A stretch of DNA of 64,000 bases, taken from Leclercia adecarboxylata (GTDB lineage Bacteria; Pseudomonadota; Gammaproteobacteria; Enterobacterales; Enterobacteriaceae). A model generated the notes under the pieces. That model worked only from the letters and a program-made list of their open reading frames with translations. It made no database searches and had not been told where the DNA came from. Location of the stretch: the NCBI RefSeq assembly GCF_006874705.1, contig NZ_CP035382.1, positions 372,001 to 436,000 of the forward strand, given 5' to 3'. A program made the translations under genes and the position numbers. Numbering within the stretch: position 1 is the first letter of the stretch; every line of letters starts with the position of its first letter. Below are positions 41,392 to 52,995 of this stretch, in pieces.

Positions 41392-42051
41392 TTACATTTT
41401 TCGTGAGACTGTTACATTCCCGTCAGCGGTGCGGCTGACAGCAACGGACTCCAGCGTGTTAAGCACCAGATCCGCCTCGTCCAGACGCGGCGAGTTGGCC
41501 GGAACATTGACGGCGATGACGTGACAGCCAGCGTTGAGGCCCGCCAGTACGCCGGCGGCAGCATCTTCCACCACCACGCACGTTTCCGGCGCCAGCCCCA
41601 GCAGCTTCGCGCCCAGTAAAAAGGCATCGGGCTCCGGCTTGCCGCGCGTCACCCGCTCCGCAGTGATAAATACCTCCGGCACCGGCAACCCTGCCGCTTT
41701 ATGGCGCGCATGGGCCACAGGAACAGAGCCGGAGGTGACGATAGCCCACGGGATCCCCGCTTCATTCAGATGTCTGAGCAGCTCGAGCGCCCCCGGCAGC
41801 GCGGTGATGCCCTCGGTATCGGTGGCCTCGACCTGCTCAAGCCAGGTAAACTCGGCCTGAATATCTGCTTCGCTTCTTCCCTGGAGAAAGTGCCGTAAAG
41901 AGGTTATGGCCTGTTTGCCATGGATAAAATTCAGCACCTCCTGATGGTCAATGCCGTGCCTGTCGGCCCAGCGACACCAGGAGCGCTCCACCACCGGTAA
42001 TGAATCTACCAGCGTACCGTCCAGATCAAACAGAAAACCTTTACACTGCAC
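41392..42051 (-). CDS. hxpA: HAD-family hexitol/sugar phosphatase
   Basis: A 219-residue haloacid-dehalogenase phosphatase of the beta-phosphoglucomutase-like group. The nucleophile Asp9 and Asp11 are in FDLDGT, motif II is VTSG, and motif IV is VVEDAAAGVLAG. E. coli YfbT acts on several sugar and hexitol phosphates. It lies 11 bases after yfbU, so the pair is co-transcribed. Confidence 0.92.
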   Translation of the reverse strand: MQCKGFLFDLDGTLVDSLPVVERSWCRWADRHGIDHQEVLNFIHGKQAITSLRHFLQGRSEADIQAEFTWLEQVEATDTEGITALPGALELLRHLNEAGIPWAIVTSGSVPVAHARHKAAGLPVPEVFITAERVTRGKPEPDAFLLGAKLLGLAPETCVVVEDAAAGVLAGLNAGCHVIAVNVPANSPRLDEADLVLNTLESVAVSRTADGNVTVSRKM

Positions 42052-42062
42052 ATCAACCTCCG

Positions 42063-42584
<522 letters not shown>

Positions 42585-42623
42585 TTAAAAAAAAGACACG
42601 GTAACGGTCAGTTACTGTGCCTT
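42585..42623 (-). terminator. Terminator of yfbV
   Basis: On the minus strand a 13-pair stem (42611-42623 with 42593-42605, one A-C mismatch) has a five-base loop and is followed by eight T. It lies just after the yfbV stop. Confidence 0.82.
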
Positions 42624-42649
42624 CTTTTAGTCATCGTTTCGATGATCAA

Positions 42650-43105
42650 TCACAAGTCATCGAGGAATGTTTTATCAAGTTGCTTGAATGCCCGCTTCAG
42701 AGTATCTGCCAGCGCCTGATAGTCGGGTTTGCCCTCGACCGGCGCCAGCGCCTGACCGGCATCCTGCAGCTTGCCGCGAACTTCATAGAACCAGGACAAC
42801 ACCGACGGCGGCAACGGCGTGACCGAGCGTTTGCCCAGCCACCACAATCCCTGCATCGGCAGGCTCAGGGCAAACAGGGCGGTAGCCACCGCAGGCCCGA
42901 GTTGCCCGCCCAGCGCAATCTGCCAGCACAGGGTGAAGACCGCAATGGGCGGCATCAGACGGATCGCGTGCCGGGTGGCGCGGATCACGCGGTTTTCAAT
43001 AAAGACGGGCGCCAGGCGCTTTTCCAGTGGCCACGTCTTCGAATAATGCTGTCCCCGGCGAAACAGGCTGAAAAAGCTCACGGAAGGGTTCACGGGTGTC
43101 GACAT
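42650..43105 (-). CDS. yfbV: UPF0208 membrane protein YfbV
   Basis: A 151-residue inner-membrane protein (DUF412) with two hydrophobic segments (about 45-90) between cytoplasmic parts. The N-terminal [22 protein letters not shown] stretch is typical. It is conserved beside ackA-pta in enterobacteria. Its function is uncertain. Confidence 0.92.
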   Translation of the reverse strand: MSTPVNPSVSFFSLFRRGQHYSKTWPLEKRLAPVFIENRVIRATRHAIRLMPPIAVFTLCWQIALGGQLGPAVATALFALSLPMQGLWWLGKRSVTPLPPSVLSWFYEVRGKLQDAGQALAPVEGKPDYQALADTLKRAFKQLDKTFLDDL

Positions 43106-43441
43106 GGCTTACCTCAACTTCACATATAAAGATTAAAAAATTCGTGCAAAACCACAACTGGTCATGACAACGTTCAAAAACTTTTGTCAGCACTACCCAG
43201 TATCAGGTATCCTGTGCCGGCCTGCAAAGGCCTTAGACGAGGAACGTTCACTCGTCAAATTATCGCACATTATGCCATTGCCGGAAAAATGCGCAAAATG
43301 GCATAAAATCATATGTATTCCTTTCGTCATGCCGAAATGTACTTCGGGCATGATGTTAATCATAAATGTCAGCGATATCTTGCGCTACGATCCTTGACTC
43401 ACTGACGTTTTTTTAGCCACGTATCAATAATAGGTACTTCC
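43106..43441. promoter_or_regulatory. yfbV-ackA divergent region with three inverted repeats
   Basis: 336 bases without a gene. Three inverted repeats follow each other: GACGAG/CTCGTC (43236-43241 / 43251-43256); TTATGCCATT/AATGGCATAA (43270-43279 / 43297-43306); and TCATGCCGAA/TTCGGGCATGA (43327-43336 / 43343-43353). They occupy the place of the ackA promoter and leader. AckA synthesis in E. coli responds to oxygen regulators, but I cannot assign the repeats. Confidence 0.6.
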
Positions 43442-44644
43442 ATGTCGAGTAAGTTAGTACTGGTTCTGAACTGCGGTAGCTCCTCACTTAAATTCGCCAT
43501 CATCGATGCGATCAACGGTGAAGAGTACCTTTCTGGTTTGGCCGAATGTTTCCATCTTCCAGAAGCACGTCTTAAGTGGAAAATGGACGGCAGCAAACAG
43601 GAAGCGGCTTTAGGTGCAGGCGCCGCTCACAGCGAAGCGCTGAACTTTATCGTTAACACTATTCTGGCACAAAAACCAGAACTGTCCGCTCAGCTGACCG
43701 CTATCGGTCACCGTATCGTTCATGGTGGCGAGAAGTACACCAAGTCCGTGGTTATTGATGACTCCGTTATTCAGGGCATTAAAGACTCCGCTTCTTTTGC
43801 ACCGCTGCATAACCCGGCTCACCTGATCGGTATCGCTGAAGCGCTGAAATCCTTCCCGCATCTGAAAGACAAAAACGTGGCCGTATTCGACACCGCGTTC
43901 CACCAGACCATGCCGGAAGAGTCTTACCTCTATGCCCTGCCGTACAAACTGTACAAAGAGCACGGCGTTCGCCGCTACGGCGCCCACGGCACCAGCCATT
44001 TCTACGTGACGCAAGAAGCCGCGAAAATGCTGAACAAGCCGGTTGAAGAAGTGAACATCATCACTTGCCACCTGGGCAACGGCGGTTCCGTTTCTGCTAT
44101 CCGTAACGGCAAATGCGTTGATACCTCTATGGGTCTGACCCCGCTGGAAGGTCTGGTGATGGGTACTCGCTCCGGTGATATCGACCCGGCGATCATCTTC
44201 CACCTGCACGATACCCTGGGCATGAGCGTTGAAGATATCAACAAAATGCTGACCAAAGAGTCTGGCCTGCTGGGTCTGACCGAAGTCACCAGCGACTGCC
44301 GTTACGTTGAAGACAACTACGCAGAGAAAGAAGACGCTAAACGTGCAATGGACGTTTACTGCCACCGTCTGGCGAAGTACATCGGTTCTTACACTGCGCT
44401 GATGGACGGTCGTCTGGACGGCGTGGTCTTCACCGGCGGTATCGGTGAGAACGCGGCAATGGTGCGCGAACTGTCCCTGGGCAAACTGGGCGTGCTGGGC
44501 TTTGACGTTGACCATGAACGTAACCTGGCCGCGCGCTTCGGTAAGTCTGGCTTCATCAACAAAGAAGGCACCCGTCTTGCGATGGTTATCCCAACCAACG
44601 AAGAGCTGGTTATCGCACAAGACGCGAGCCGTCTGACTGCCTGA
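43442..44644 (+). CDS. ackA: Acetate kinase
   Basis: A 400-residue ASKHA-fold kinase interconverting acetyl phosphate + ADP and acetate + ATP. Motifs: [12 protein letters not shown] (N-terminal phosphate loop), [11 protein letters not shown] with the catalytic Asp, HGTSH, HLGNGGS (adenosine loop) and TGGIGENAA. Together with Pta it forms the acetate overflow pathway and controls acetyl phosphate. The gene is codon-optimised compared with its neighbours, as expected for high expression. Confidence 0.98.
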   Translation: MSSKLVLVLNCGSSSLKFAIIDAINGEEYLSGLAECFHLPEARLKWKMDGSKQEAALGAGAAHSEALNFIVNTILAQKPELSAQLTAIGHRIVHGGEKYTKSVVIDDSVIQGIKDSASFAPLHNPAHLIGIAEALKSFPHLKDKNVAVFDTAFHQTMPEESYLYALPYKLYKEHGVRRYGAHGTSHFYVTQEAAKMLNKPVEEVNIITCHLGNGGSVSAIRNGKCVDTSMGLTPLEGLVMGTRSGDIDPAIIFHLHDTLGMSVEDINKMLTKESGLLGLTEVTSDCRYVEDNYAEKEDAKRAMDVYCHRLAKYIGSYTALMDGRLDGVVFTGGIGENAAMVRELSLGKLGVLGFDVDHERNLAARFGKSGFINKEGTRLAMVIPTNEELVIAQDASRLTA

Positions 44645-44649
44645 TTCCA

Positions 44650-44679
44650 CACCGCCAGCAATGCTGGCGGTGCTGTTTT
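44650..44679 (+). terminator. Intercistronic hairpin between ackA and pta
   Basis: CACCGCCAGC (44650-44659) pairs with GCTGGCGGTG (44663-44672) around AAT, followed by CTGTTTTG. It looks like a partial terminator that could reduce pta relative to ackA; E. coli has a comparable arrangement. Confidence 0.7.
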
Positions 44680-44720
44680 GTAGCCCGCCTGATGTCGGCG
44701 GTAACGAAAGAGGATAAATC

Positions 44721-46859
44721 GTGTCCCGTACTATTATGCTGATCCCGACCGGAACCAGCGTAGGCCTGACCAGCGTCAGCCTCGGTGTGATCCGTGCGAT
44801 GGAACGCAAAGGCGTTCGTCTGAGCGTGTTTAAGCCAATCGCTCAACCACGTGCTGGTGGCGATGCCCCAGACCAGACCACCACTATCGTTCGTGCGAAC
44901 TCCAATCTGCCAGCCGCTGAACCGCTGAAGATGAGCCACGTTGAGTCTCTGCTCTCCAGCAACCAGAAAGACGTGCTGATGGAAGAGATCATCGCTAACT
45001 ATCACGCTAACGCACAGGATGCGGAAGTGGTGCTGGTTGAAGGCCTGGTTCCAACGCGCAAGCATCAGTTTGCCCAGTCCCTGAACTTCGAAATCGCCAA
45101 AACGCTGAACGCGGAAATCGTGTTCGTGATGTCCCAGGGTACCGACACCCCGGAACAGCTGAAAGAGCGTATTGAGCTGACCCGCAGCAGCTTCGGCGGC
45201 GCGAAAAATGCCAACATCACCGGCGTTATCGTCAACAAACTGAACGCTCCGGTGGATGAGCAAGGCCGTACCCGCCCTGACCTGTCTGAAATTTTCGACG
45301 ACTCTTCCAAAGCGAAAGTGGTGAAAATCGATCCGGCTAAGCTGCAGGAATACAGTTCTCTGCCAGTACTGGGCGCGGTGACCTGGAGCTTCGACCTGAT
45401 CGCGACCCGTGCGATCGACATGGCGCGTCACCTGAACGCGACCATCGTCAACGAAGGCGATATCAACACCCGTCGCGTGAAGTCTGTGACCTTCTGTGCG
45501 CGCAGCATTCCGCACATGCTGGAGCACTTCCGTGCAGGTTCCCTGCTGGTGACCTCCGCTGACCGTCCAGACGTGCTGGTTGCAGCCTGTCTGGCGGCGA
45601 TGAACGGCGTGGAAATCGGTGCGATCCTGCTGACCGGTGCCTATGAAATGGACCCACGCGTCAGCAAGCTGTGCGAACGTGCATTTGCTACCGGCCTGCC
45701 GGTCTTCATGGTGAACACCAACACCTGGCAGACCTCTCTGAGCCTGCAGAGCTTCAACCTGGAAGTACCGGTTGATGACCATCAGCGTATCGAGAAAGTG
45801 CAGGAATACGTTGCCGGTTGTATCAATCCTGAGTGGATTGAATCCCTGACCGCAACCTCCGAGCGTAGCCGTCGCCTCTCTCCTCCAGCCTTCCGTTATC
45901 AGCTCACCGAGCTGGCGCGTAAAGCGGGCAAACGCGTTGTGCTGCCAGAAGGCGACGAACCGCGTACCGTTAAAGCCGCTGCCATCTGTGCCGAGCGCGG
46001 TATCGCGACCTGCGTGCTGCTGGGTAACCCGGATGAGATCACCCGTGTAGCCGCCTCTCAGGGCGTTGAGCTGGGTTCTGGTATCGAAATCGTTGACCCG
46101 GAAGTGGTGCGTGAAAGCTACGTTGCCCGTCTGGTCGAGCTGCGTAAGAGCAAAGGCATGACTGAAGCCGTTGCCCGCGAACAGCTGGAAGACAACGTGG
46201 TTCTCGGTACCCTGATGCTGGAGCAGGATGAAGTTGACGGTCTGGTTTCCGGTGCCGTTCACACCACCGCGAACACTATCCGCCCGCCGCTGCAGCTGAT
46301 CAAAACAGCACCAGGCAGCTCCCTGGTCTCTTCTGTGTTCTTCATGCTGCTGCCGGAACAGGTTTACGTTTACGGTGACTGTGCGATCAACCCGGATCCA
46401 ACCGCTGAACAGCTGGCCGAGATCGCGATCCAGTCTGCTGACTCTGCGATTGCCTTCGGTATTGAACCGCGCGTAGCGATGCTCTCCTACTCCACCGGTA
46501 CCTCTGGTGCAGGTAGCGACGTAGAGAAAGTGCGTGAAGCGACCCGTATTGCCCAGGAAAAACGCCCGGATCTGGTTATCGATGGCCCGCTGCAGTATGA
46601 CGCCGCAGTGATGGCTGACGTTGCTAAATCCAAAGCGCCTAACTCCCCGGTTGCCGGTCGTGCTACCGTGTTCATCTTCCCGGATCTGAACACCGGTAAC
46701 ACCACCTACAAAGCGGTACAGCGTTCAGCCGACCTGATCTCCATCGGGCCGATGCTGCAGGGTATGCGCAAGCCAGTGAACGACCTGTCTCGTGGCGCGC
46801 TGGTAGACGATATCGTCTACACCATCGCACTGACCGCGATCCAGTCTTCCCAGCAGTAA
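44721..46859 (+). CDS. pta: Phosphate acetyltransferase
   Basis: A 712-residue enzyme that converts acetyl-CoA and phosphate into acetyl phosphate. It has an N-terminal P-loop-like regulatory domain ([14 protein letters not shown] near residue 10), a DRTGG middle domain (about 220-335) and the C-terminal catalytic PTA_PTB domain (about 390-710) with [16 protein letters not shown]. The long enterobacterial form is sensitive to NADH and pyruvate through the N-terminal part. It is followed by a strong terminator. Confidence 0.98.
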   Translation: MSRTIMLIPTGTSVGLTSVSLGVIRAMERKGVRLSVFKPIAQPRAGGDAPDQTTTIVRANSNLPAAEPLKMSHVESLLSSNQKDVLMEEIIANYHANAQDAEVVLVEGLVPTRKHQFAQSLNFEIAKTLNAEIVFVMSQGTDTPEQLKERIELTRSSFGGAKNANITGVIVNKLNAPVDEQGRTRPDLSEIFDDSSKAKVVKIDPAKLQEYSSLPVLGAVTWSFDLIATRAIDMARHLNATIVNEGDINTRRVKSVTFCARSIPHMLEHFRAGSLLVTSADRPDVLVAACLAAMNGVEIGAILLTGAYEMDPRVSKLCERAFATGLPVFMVNTNTWQTSLSLQSFNLEVPVDDHQRIEKVQEYVAGCINPEWIESLTATSERSRRLSPPAFRYQLTELARKAGKRVVLPEGDEPRTVKAAAICAERGIATCVLLGNPDEITRVAASQGVELGSGIEIVDPEVVRESYVARLVELRKSKGMTEAVAREQLEDNVVLGTLMLEQDEVDGLVSGAVHTTANTIRPPLQLIKTAPGSSLVSSVFFMLLPEQVYVYGDCAINPDPTAEQLAEIAIQSADSAIAFGIEPRVAMLSYSTGTSGAGSDVEKVREATRIAQEKRPDLVIDGPLQYDAAVMADVAKSKAPNSPVAGRATVFIFPDLNTGNTTYKAVQRSADLISIGPMLQGMRKPVNDLSRGALVDDIVYTIALTAIQSSQQ

Positions 46860-46874
46860 GCAGCACCCCAACGT

Positions 46875-46904
46875 AAAAAGGCGACCCCCGGGTCGCCTTT
46901 TTTT
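46875..46904 (+). terminator. Terminator of ackA-pta (also faces yfcD)
   Basis: GGCGACCC (46880-46887) pairs with GGGTCGCC (46890-46897), with A run before and T run after (46898-46904). It is symmetrical enough to serve both converging transcripts. Confidence 0.92.
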
Positions 46905-46914
46905 ATTCGCTTCG

Positions 46915-47457
46915 TTACGCTTCTTCGTGCTTCGCCGGCTCGTTGCTGGCATTGCGGCTCATCCACAGGGCCAGCGCTTTCAGCGAATCTGGCGTGAAGT
47001 CGTCGCAACGGGCGGTGATCTCAGCCGGGGTCATCCAGCAGACTTCACTCACCTCTTCCTCCTGCAGCGCAAACGGACCGTGGGAGACGCAGCTGAAAAG
47101 GCCTCCCCAGACGCGACAGTGGCTATCTTCGAAATAGAACTGGCCATGTTCGGCAAACGGCACGCCGGCGATCCCCAGCTCCTCTTCCGCTTCACGGCGG
47201 GCGGAATCGAGCAACAGCTCATCGGCCTGCACCACGCCACCAGCGGTCGCATCGAGCATGCCGGGCATGAAGTCTTTCGTTTCGGTACGGCGCTGAACCA
47301 GAATATTGCCCATCCCATCATGCACCACGATATAGGTCGCGCGATGACGCAGGCGCTGCGCCCGCATCTGCTCGCGGCTCGCCTGTGCGATTACCTCATT
47401 GTCTTCGTTGACAATATCCACCCATTCCGTACTTGCCAAATGACTGTGCTCCACCAT
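46915..47457 (-). CDS. yfcD: Nudix hydrolase YfcD
   Basis: A 180-residue Nudix hydrolase. The Nudix box runs [23 protein letters not shown] (about 93-115), with REAEEELG as its core. The surrounding fold resembles isopentenyl-diphosphate isomerase-type Nudix proteins. The substrate is unknown. Confidence 0.92.
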   Translation of the reverse strand: MVEHSHLASTEWVDIVNEDNEVIAQASREQMRAQRLRHRATYIVVHDGMGNILVQRRTETKDFMPGMLDATAGGVVQADELLLDSARREAEEELGIAGVPFAEHGQFYFEDSHCRVWGGLFSCVSHGPFALQEEEVSEVCWMTPAEITARCDDFTPDSLKALALWMSRNASNEPAKHEEA

Positions 47458-47512
47458 CGGGAAACCTTCTCTTTAAAGCGCTCTCGCGGCGCGTTTACTG
47501 TTGAGGAGTAAA

Positions 47513-48064
47513 TTACGGATTAATCTCTGACTGCGCAATAACCTGGCCGTCATTCAGCGTCATAACGCACAAATGGTTTCCTTCCAGCATGCCGTAGCTG
47601 GGGGGAAAGCCGCCTTTGGGCAGGCTGACCGAGCCAGGATTGAAATGTATAAGGTCGCCCCGTTTCCCGGCTACCGGAATATGAGTATGACCGTAAACCA
47701 GCACATCGCCAGCATTCAGCGCGGGCAGCTTATCCGGTCCATACAAATGGCCGTGGGTCACAAACAGGCGGCTGTTCTCCAGCAGGATCTGCTGCCAGGG
47801 GGCGGTGATGGGAAAGTGCAGCAGCATCTGGTCAACTTCGCTGTCGCAGTTGCCGCGCACGGCGATAATTCGCGACGCGTAAGCGTTGAGCCGATCGGCG
47901 ACCTCAGCAGGCGCATAGCCTTCGGGCAGGGCGTTGCGCGGGCCGTGGTTCAGCACATCCCCGAGGATCACCAGCCATTTTGCCCCGCTCTGGTCAAACA
48001 GCGAAAGCACCCGTTCGGTCGCCGGCAGCGAGCCGTGGATGTCCGATGCAAACATTAACTTCAT
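47513..48064 (-). CDS. yfcE: Metallophosphodiesterase YfcE
   Basis: A 183-residue calcineurin-like phosphodiesterase, active on artificial phosphodiesters in E. coli. The metal motifs are DIHGS (residues 8-12), GDVLNHGPRN, GNCDSE, THGHLYG and GHTHIP. The start MKLMFASD at 48064 is chosen. The frame is open 34 codons upstream into the yfcF end without family support. Confidence 0.92.
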   Translation of the reverse strand: MKLMFASDIHGSLPATERVLSLFDQSGAKWLVILGDVLNHGPRNALPEGYAPAEVADRLNAYASRIIAVRGNCDSEVDQMLLHFPITAPWQQILLENSRLFVTHGHLYGPDKLPALNAGDVLVYGHTHIPVAGKRGDLIHFNPGSVSLPKGGFPPSYGMLEGNHLCVMTLNDGQVIAQSEINP

Positions 48065-48108
48065 CAGAGACTCCTTATGTCGAAAAGCGGCCCCATCATA
48101 CCGGAATA

Positions 48109-48783
<675 letters not shown>

Positions 48784-48897
48784 TTATATCCAAAATATAA
48801 CCTCCGGCCCCGGCTGTCACTTGATGAAAACTCACGATTTATCATCACCACCTATACTCGATCCTATGCCGCGATAATCGTTATGACAGGAGTTGCG

Positions 48898-49527
48898 ATG
48901 ATTGACCTTTACTACGCCCCTACCCCCAACGGGCATAAGATCACGCTTTTTCTGGAGGAGGCCCAGCTGGATTACCGCATCCTGCCGGTGGATATCAGCA
49001 AAGGCGAACAGTTTCGCCCTGAGTTTCTCGCCATTTCTCCCAACAATAAAATCCCGGCCATTGTCGATCATGAACCGGACGATGGCGGTGCGCCGCTGAG
49101 CCTGTTTGAGTCCGGCGAGATCCTGCTCTATCTGGCGGAAAAAAGCGGCAAGCTGCTGAGCGGCGAATTACGGGAACGCCACGTCACCCTACAGTGGCTC
49201 TTCTGGCAGGTGGGCGGGCTGGGACCGATGATTGGTCAGAACACCCATTTTAACCACTTTGCGCCGCAGCCGATCCCCTACGCCATCGAACGCTTCCAGG
49301 TCGAGACGCAGCGGCTCTATAACGTGCTGAACAAGCGGCTGGAAAAATCGCCGTGGCTGGGTGGCGATCACTACAGCATTGCGGATATCGCCTGCTGGCC
49401 GTGGGTCAATACTCATGAAAACCATCGCGTCGACCTGGCGTCGTGGCCCGCAGTAAACAACTGGTTTGAGCGCATTCGTACCCGTCCGGCAACCGAGCGC
49501 GCCATGCAAAAAGCGCAGCAGCTATAA
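48898..49527 (+). CDS. yfcG: GSH-dependent disulfide-bond oxidoreductase YfcG
   Basis: A 209-residue Nu-class glutathione-transferase-like protein. In E. coli it binds two glutathiones and reduces disulfides without a catalytic Cys. The N-terminal YYAPTPNGHKITLFLEEA and the FESGEILLYLAEK thioredoxin-fold parts are present. The start at 48898 follows AGGAGTTGCG; the 40 open codons upstream are not part of the family. It is a few residues shorter at the C-terminus than in E. coli. Confidence 0.92.
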   Translation: MIDLYYAPTPNGHKITLFLEEAQLDYRILPVDISKGEQFRPEFLAISPNNKIPAIVDHEPDDGGAPLSLFESGEILLYLAEKSGKLLSGELRERHVTLQWLFWQVGGLGPMIGQNTHFNHFAPQPIPYAIERFQVETQRLYNVLNKRLEKSPWLGGDHYSIADIACWPWVNTHENHRVDLASWPAVNNWFERIRTRPATERAMQKAQQL

Positions 49528-49578
49528 ACGGTTTCCTCATGTATTATGGTGGCGATAATGACACGGAGGAAGCCTGCA

Positions 49579-49941
49579 ATGTCCCAGCAAGACGCGATTA
49601 TTCGTATTAAAAATTTACGCCTGCGCACCTATATCGGCATCAAAGAGGAGGAGCGCGCTAACCGTCAGGATATCGTGGTTAATGTGGTGATCCACTACCC
49701 GGCCGATAAGGCGCGGGACAGTGAGGATATCAATGACGCCCTGAACTATCGCACCGTCACCAAAAGCATCATTCAACATGTCGAGAGTAACCGCTTCTCT
49801 TTGCTGGAAAAATTAACTCAGGATGTGCTGGATATCGCACGCGAACATCACTGGGTCACCTATGCTGAAGTAGAGATCGATAAACTTCACGCGCTGCGCT
49901 ATGCCGACTCCGTCTCAATGACGTTAAGCTGGCAACGCTAA
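49579..49941 (+). CDS. folX: Dihydroneopterin triphosphate 2'-epimerase
   Basis: A 120-residue FolB-like enzyme that epimerises dihydroneopterin triphosphate to the monapterin form. It has [17 protein letters not shown] near the N-terminus and the [16 protein letters not shown] end. GGAGGAAGCC before the ATG at 49579 decides the start. It begins a short run with yfcH 20 bases later. Confidence 0.95.
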   Translation: MSQQDAIIRIKNLRLRTYIGIKEEERANRQDIVVNVVIHYPADKARDSEDINDALNYRTVTKSIIQHVESNRFSLLEKLTQDVLDIAREHHWVTYAEVEIDKLHALRYADSVSMTLSWQR

Positions 49942-49961
49942 GCGCAACCCCCGGAGGTTGT

Positions 49962-50855
49962 ATGAAGATCCTGGTAACCGGCGGTACCGGCCTGATTGGC
50001 CGGCATCTGATCCCCCGCTTGCAGACGCTGGGCCATGAGCTGACGGTGGTGACGCGCAGTCCCGAGAAAGCGCGTCAGACACTCGGCTCCGGCATCGATA
50101 TCTGGAAAGGGCTCACCGAGCATCAGGATCTCAACGGCTTTGACGCCGTAATCAATCTGGCGGGGGAACCCATCGCCGATAAACGCTGGACGGAAGAACA
50201 TAAGCAGCGGCTGTGCAACAGCCGCTGGACTATCACCCAGCGGCTGGTGGATATGTTCAAGGCCAGCGACACGCCGCCGTCGGTGTTTATCTCCGGTTCA
50301 GCATCGGGCTATTACGGCGATTTAGGCGAAGTGGTGGTCACCGAAGAGGAGCCGCCGCACAACGAATTTACCCATAAGCTGTGCGCCCGCTGGGAGCAGA
50401 TCGCCTGCGGAGCGCAGAGTGATCGGACCCGCGTTTGCCTGCTGCGCACCGGCGTAGTGCTGGCACCGAAAGGCGGGATTCTGGGGAAGATGCTGCCGGT
50501 CTTTAAGCTGGGTCTCGGCGGGCCGGTCGGCAATGGCCGTCAGTATCTGGCGTGGATCCATATCGACGATATGGTGAATGGCATTATCTGGCTGCTGGAT
50601 AACGACCTGCGGGGCCCGTTCAACATGGTCTCTCCCTACCCGGTTCGCAACGAACAGTTCGCCCATGCCCTGGGGCATGCGGTGCATCGCCCCGCCGTGG
50701 TTCGCGCTCCGGCCACCGCAATTCGCCTGCTGATGGGAGAGTCCGCCGTGCTGGTGCTGGGCGGCCAGCGCGCGCTGCCGAAGCGTCTGGAGGCGGCCGG
50801 GTTTGCCTTCCGGTGGTACGATTTAGAAGAAGCCCTGGGAGATGTGGTAGGTTAA
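49962..50855 (+). CDS. yfcH: NAD(P)-binding epimerase-like protein YfcH (SDR39U1)
   Basis: A 297-residue atypical short-chain dehydrogenase. The nucleotide motif [11 protein letters not shown] is at the N-terminus. The [10 protein letters not shown] segment takes the place of the usual catalytic Ser-Tyr region, and the DUF1731-type C-terminus is [19 protein letters not shown]. The substrate is unknown. It lies downstream of folX. Confidence 0.93.
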   Translation: MKILVTGGTGLIGRHLIPRLQTLGHELTVVTRSPEKARQTLGSGIDIWKGLTEHQDLNGFDAVINLAGEPIADKRWTEEHKQRLCNSRWTITQRLVDMFKASDTPPSVFISGSASGYYGDLGEVVVTEEEPPHNEFTHKLCARWEQIACGAQSDRTRVCLLRTGVVLAPKGGILGKMLPVFKLGLGGPVGNGRQYLAWIHIDDMVNGIIWLLDNDLRGPFNMVSPYPVRNEQFAHALGHAVHRPAVVRAPATAIRLLMGESAVLVLGGQRALPKRLEAAGFAFRWYDLEEALGDVVG

Positions 50856-50912
50856 ATCTGCCCGGTCGGCTGTGTTAAATTACTATGCCCGATCCCCGTT
50901 TAAGGCGTTACG

Positions 50913-51422
50913 ATGGCCACAATCACCACTTCCAGGCTGACGCTCTCCCCTTTTGAGCCCTCCGACTGGCCCTTCTTTCTGCGGCTTCGCGAATCGCCCG
51001 AGATCATGCGCTATATGGCCGCTATCGCCCCGGAAAAAGAGACCCGGCGACTGTTTGCCGCCCGCCTGACGACCCCGCATACCTTTGTGATCCGCACCCA
51101 CGATGATGACACCCCGCTGGGGGATATTGGGTTGCAAATCAGCGCTCAGTATCCTGAAGAGGCCGATATTGGATACACGGTGATCCCTGCCGCGCAGGGC
51201 CGGGGGATTGCCAGCGAGGCGCTGCATGCCGTGTGTGAATATGCCTTTATCCGGATGGGAATAAAGGCGGTTAATGCCTATGTGCTGGCGGATAACGGCG
51301 GTTCGGTGCGGGTATTAGAAAAAGCGGGCTTTGTGCGCACCCAGGTGCTGGAACAGGCGTATGAGATTAACGGCGTGCGGTATGACGACTGGGTGTACCG
51401 GCTGGAGTTGGGTGCGGCCTGA
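50913..51422 (+). CDS. GNAT acetyltransferase of the RimJ/RimL type
   Basis: A 169-residue N-acetyltransferase. The N-terminal TSRLTLSPFEPSDWPFFLRLRESPEIMRYM and the acetyl-CoA loop AAQGRGIASEALHAVCEYAF are typical of the RimJ/RimL-like group. NGGSVRVLEKAGFVR closes the fold. The acceptor cannot be told from sequence. E. coli K-12 has an rpn gene (yfcI) at this position instead. Followed by a REP element. Confidence 0.85.
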   Translation: MATITTSRLTLSPFEPSDWPFFLRLRESPEIMRYMAAIAPEKETRRLFAARLTTPHTFVIRTHDDDTPLGDIGLQISAQYPEEADIGYTVIPAAQGRGIASEALHAVCEYAFIRMGIKAVNAYVLADNGGSVRVLEKAGFVRTQVLEQAYEINGVRYDDWVYRLELGAA

Positions 51423-51424
51423 AT

Positions 51425-51493
51425 GCCGGGCGGCACTGCATTTGCCCGGCCTACAAAACCCCCAGGCCCGGAAAGCGTCGTGCCACCGGGCAA
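51425..51493. repeat. REP/BIME repeat
   Basis: GCCGGGCGGCACTGCATTTGCCCGG... followed by the reversed unit ending GTGCCACCGGGC, with CTAC between. It lies between the convergent GNAT gene and hisP. It is a diverged relative of the elements at 19921 and 39407. Confidence 0.85.
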
Positions 51494-51496
51494 AAA

Positions 51497-52270
51497 CTAC
51501 TTCAACGACCCTTTCAGGAACTGCTGCAGGCGCGGGCTCTTCGGATTCGCCAGCACCTCATCCGGGTGCCCCTGCTCTTCGATTACGCCCTGATGCAGGA
51601 AAATGACGTGGTTAGAGACGTTACGGGCGAAGCCCATCTCGTGGGTGACCACCACCATCGTTTTCCCCTCTTCGGCCAGCTGCTGCATGATGCGCAGCAC
51701 TTCACCCACCAGCTCGGGATCGAGCGCGGAGGTCGGTTCGTCGAACAGCAGCACTTCCGGCTCCATCGCCAGCGCACGGGCGATGGAGACGCGCTGCTGC
51801 TGGCCGCCGGACAGATGCACCGGATATTTAATCTGCTGACGCGCGTCGATACCCACCTTCGCCAGGTATTTCTCCGCACGGGCGCGGGCTTCCTGCTTGC
51901 TTAAGCCCAGAACCTGCACCGGCGCTTCCATCACGTTCTCCAGCACCGTCATGTGGCTCCAGAGGTTGAAGTGCTGGAACACCATCGTCAGACGGGTACG
52001 CAACATCCGCAGCTGGTGCTTATCCGCCACCTTGAGCTGTCCGTCTTTGTCCTGCACCAGATTGATGTTCTCGCCGCTGACCACAATCTTGCCGGCACTC
52101 GGTTTTTCGAGGAAGTTAATGCAGCGCAGGAAGGTACTTTTACCCGACCCTGACGAGCCGATAATACTGATCACATCGCCTGCATTTGCCTGCAGCGACA
52201 CCCCTTTCAGCACTTCATGTTCGCCGTAGCGTTTGTGCAAATCGATAACGTTTAATTTGTTCTCAGCCAT
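51497..52270 (-). CDS. hisP: Histidine/Lys-Arg-Orn ABC transporter ATPase
   Basis: A 257-residue ABC ATPase that powers uptake of histidine and basic amino acids with HisQM. Walker A is GSSGSGKST (about 39-47), the signature LSGGQQQR, Walker B VLLFDEP and the switch His in VVTHEMGF. It is the last gene of hisJQMP, eight bases after hisM. Confidence 0.97.
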   Translation of the reverse strand: MAENKLNVIDLHKRYGEHEVLKGVSLQANAGDVISIIGSSGSGKSTFLRCINFLEKPSAGKIVVSGENINLVQDKDGQLKVADKHQLRMLRTRLTMVFQHFNLWSHMTVLENVMEAPVQVLGLSKQEARARAEKYLAKVGIDARQQIKYPVHLSGGQQQRVSIARALAMEPEVLLFDEPTSALDPELVGEVLRIMQQLAEEGKTMVVVTHEMGFARNVSNHVIFLHQGVIEEQGHPDEVLANPKSPRLQQFLKGSLK

Positions 52271-52278
52271 CTTAATTC

Positions 52279-52995
52279 TCAGTGCGTCGAAGAAGGTTTT
52301 ATGTGCTGCAACCAGCGTTTTTCCGCTTTACGGAACAGGCTAATCAGGACGTAAGAAATGATTAAATAGAGCACCGCCGCGATCCCGAAGGCGGTAAACG
52401 GCTGGTAGGTTGCCGAGTTGATGTCGCGGGCAATCTTCAGCAGATCCGGCACGGTGGCGGTAAAGGCCAGCGCGGTGGAGTGCAGCATTAAAATCACTTC
52501 GTTGCTGTAGGCAGGCAGCGCAATGCGCAGCGCCGACGGCAGAATAATGCAGCGGTAGAGCTTCACGGAGGAGAAGCCATAGGCCCGCGCCGCCTCAATC
52601 TCGCCATAGGGAACGGAACGGATCGCCCCCGCGAAAATCTCGGTGGTATAGGCGCAGGTGTTCAGCGTCAACGCCAGGACGGTACAGTTCAGCCCGCTGC
52701 GGAAGAAGGCGTTCAGCATCTCGGTGCCTTTCACGATCTCCAGGGTGTACATCCCGGAGTAGAAGACCAGCAGCTGCACATAGAGCGGCGTACCGCGGAA
52801 AATATAGGTAAACAGCCAGATGGGAAAGCGAATGTATTTGTTGTTCGACACGCGGCCAATGGCGAGAAATATCGCCAGAATGCCGCCCATCACCACGGAT
52901 GCAATCAACAGCCAGAGGGTGATCGCCACACCGGTAAAACGGTATCCGTCGGTCCACAGCAGCGATTTCCAGTATTCCTGAATAATCTCGATCAC
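52279..52995 (-). CDS. hisM: Histidine/Lys-Arg-Orn ABC permease HisM
   Basis: A 238-residue inner-membrane permease with about five helices. The coupling motif [22 protein letters not shown] (EAA loop) is at about 150. It overlaps hisQ by four bases and forms the heteromeric channel with HisQ. Confidence 0.97.
   Translation of the reverse strand: MIEIIQEYWKSLLWTDGYRFTGVAITLWLLIASVVMGGILAIFLAIGRVSNNKYIRFPIWLFTYIFRGTPLYVQLLVFYSGMYTLEIVKGTEMLNAFFRSGLNCTVLALTLNTCAYTTEIFAGAIRSVPYGEIEAARAYGFSSVKLYRCIILPSALRIALPAYSNEVILMLHSTALAFTATVPDLLKIARDINSATYQPFTAFGIAAVLYLIISYVLISLFRKAEKRWLQHIKPSSTH

Noticed and set aside
43610..46262. Long minus-strand open frames opposite ackA and pta (about 400 and 550 codons)
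   Set aside because: Strong codon bias of highly expressed genes leaves the antisense frame open. The products look like shadow translations without recognisable folds.
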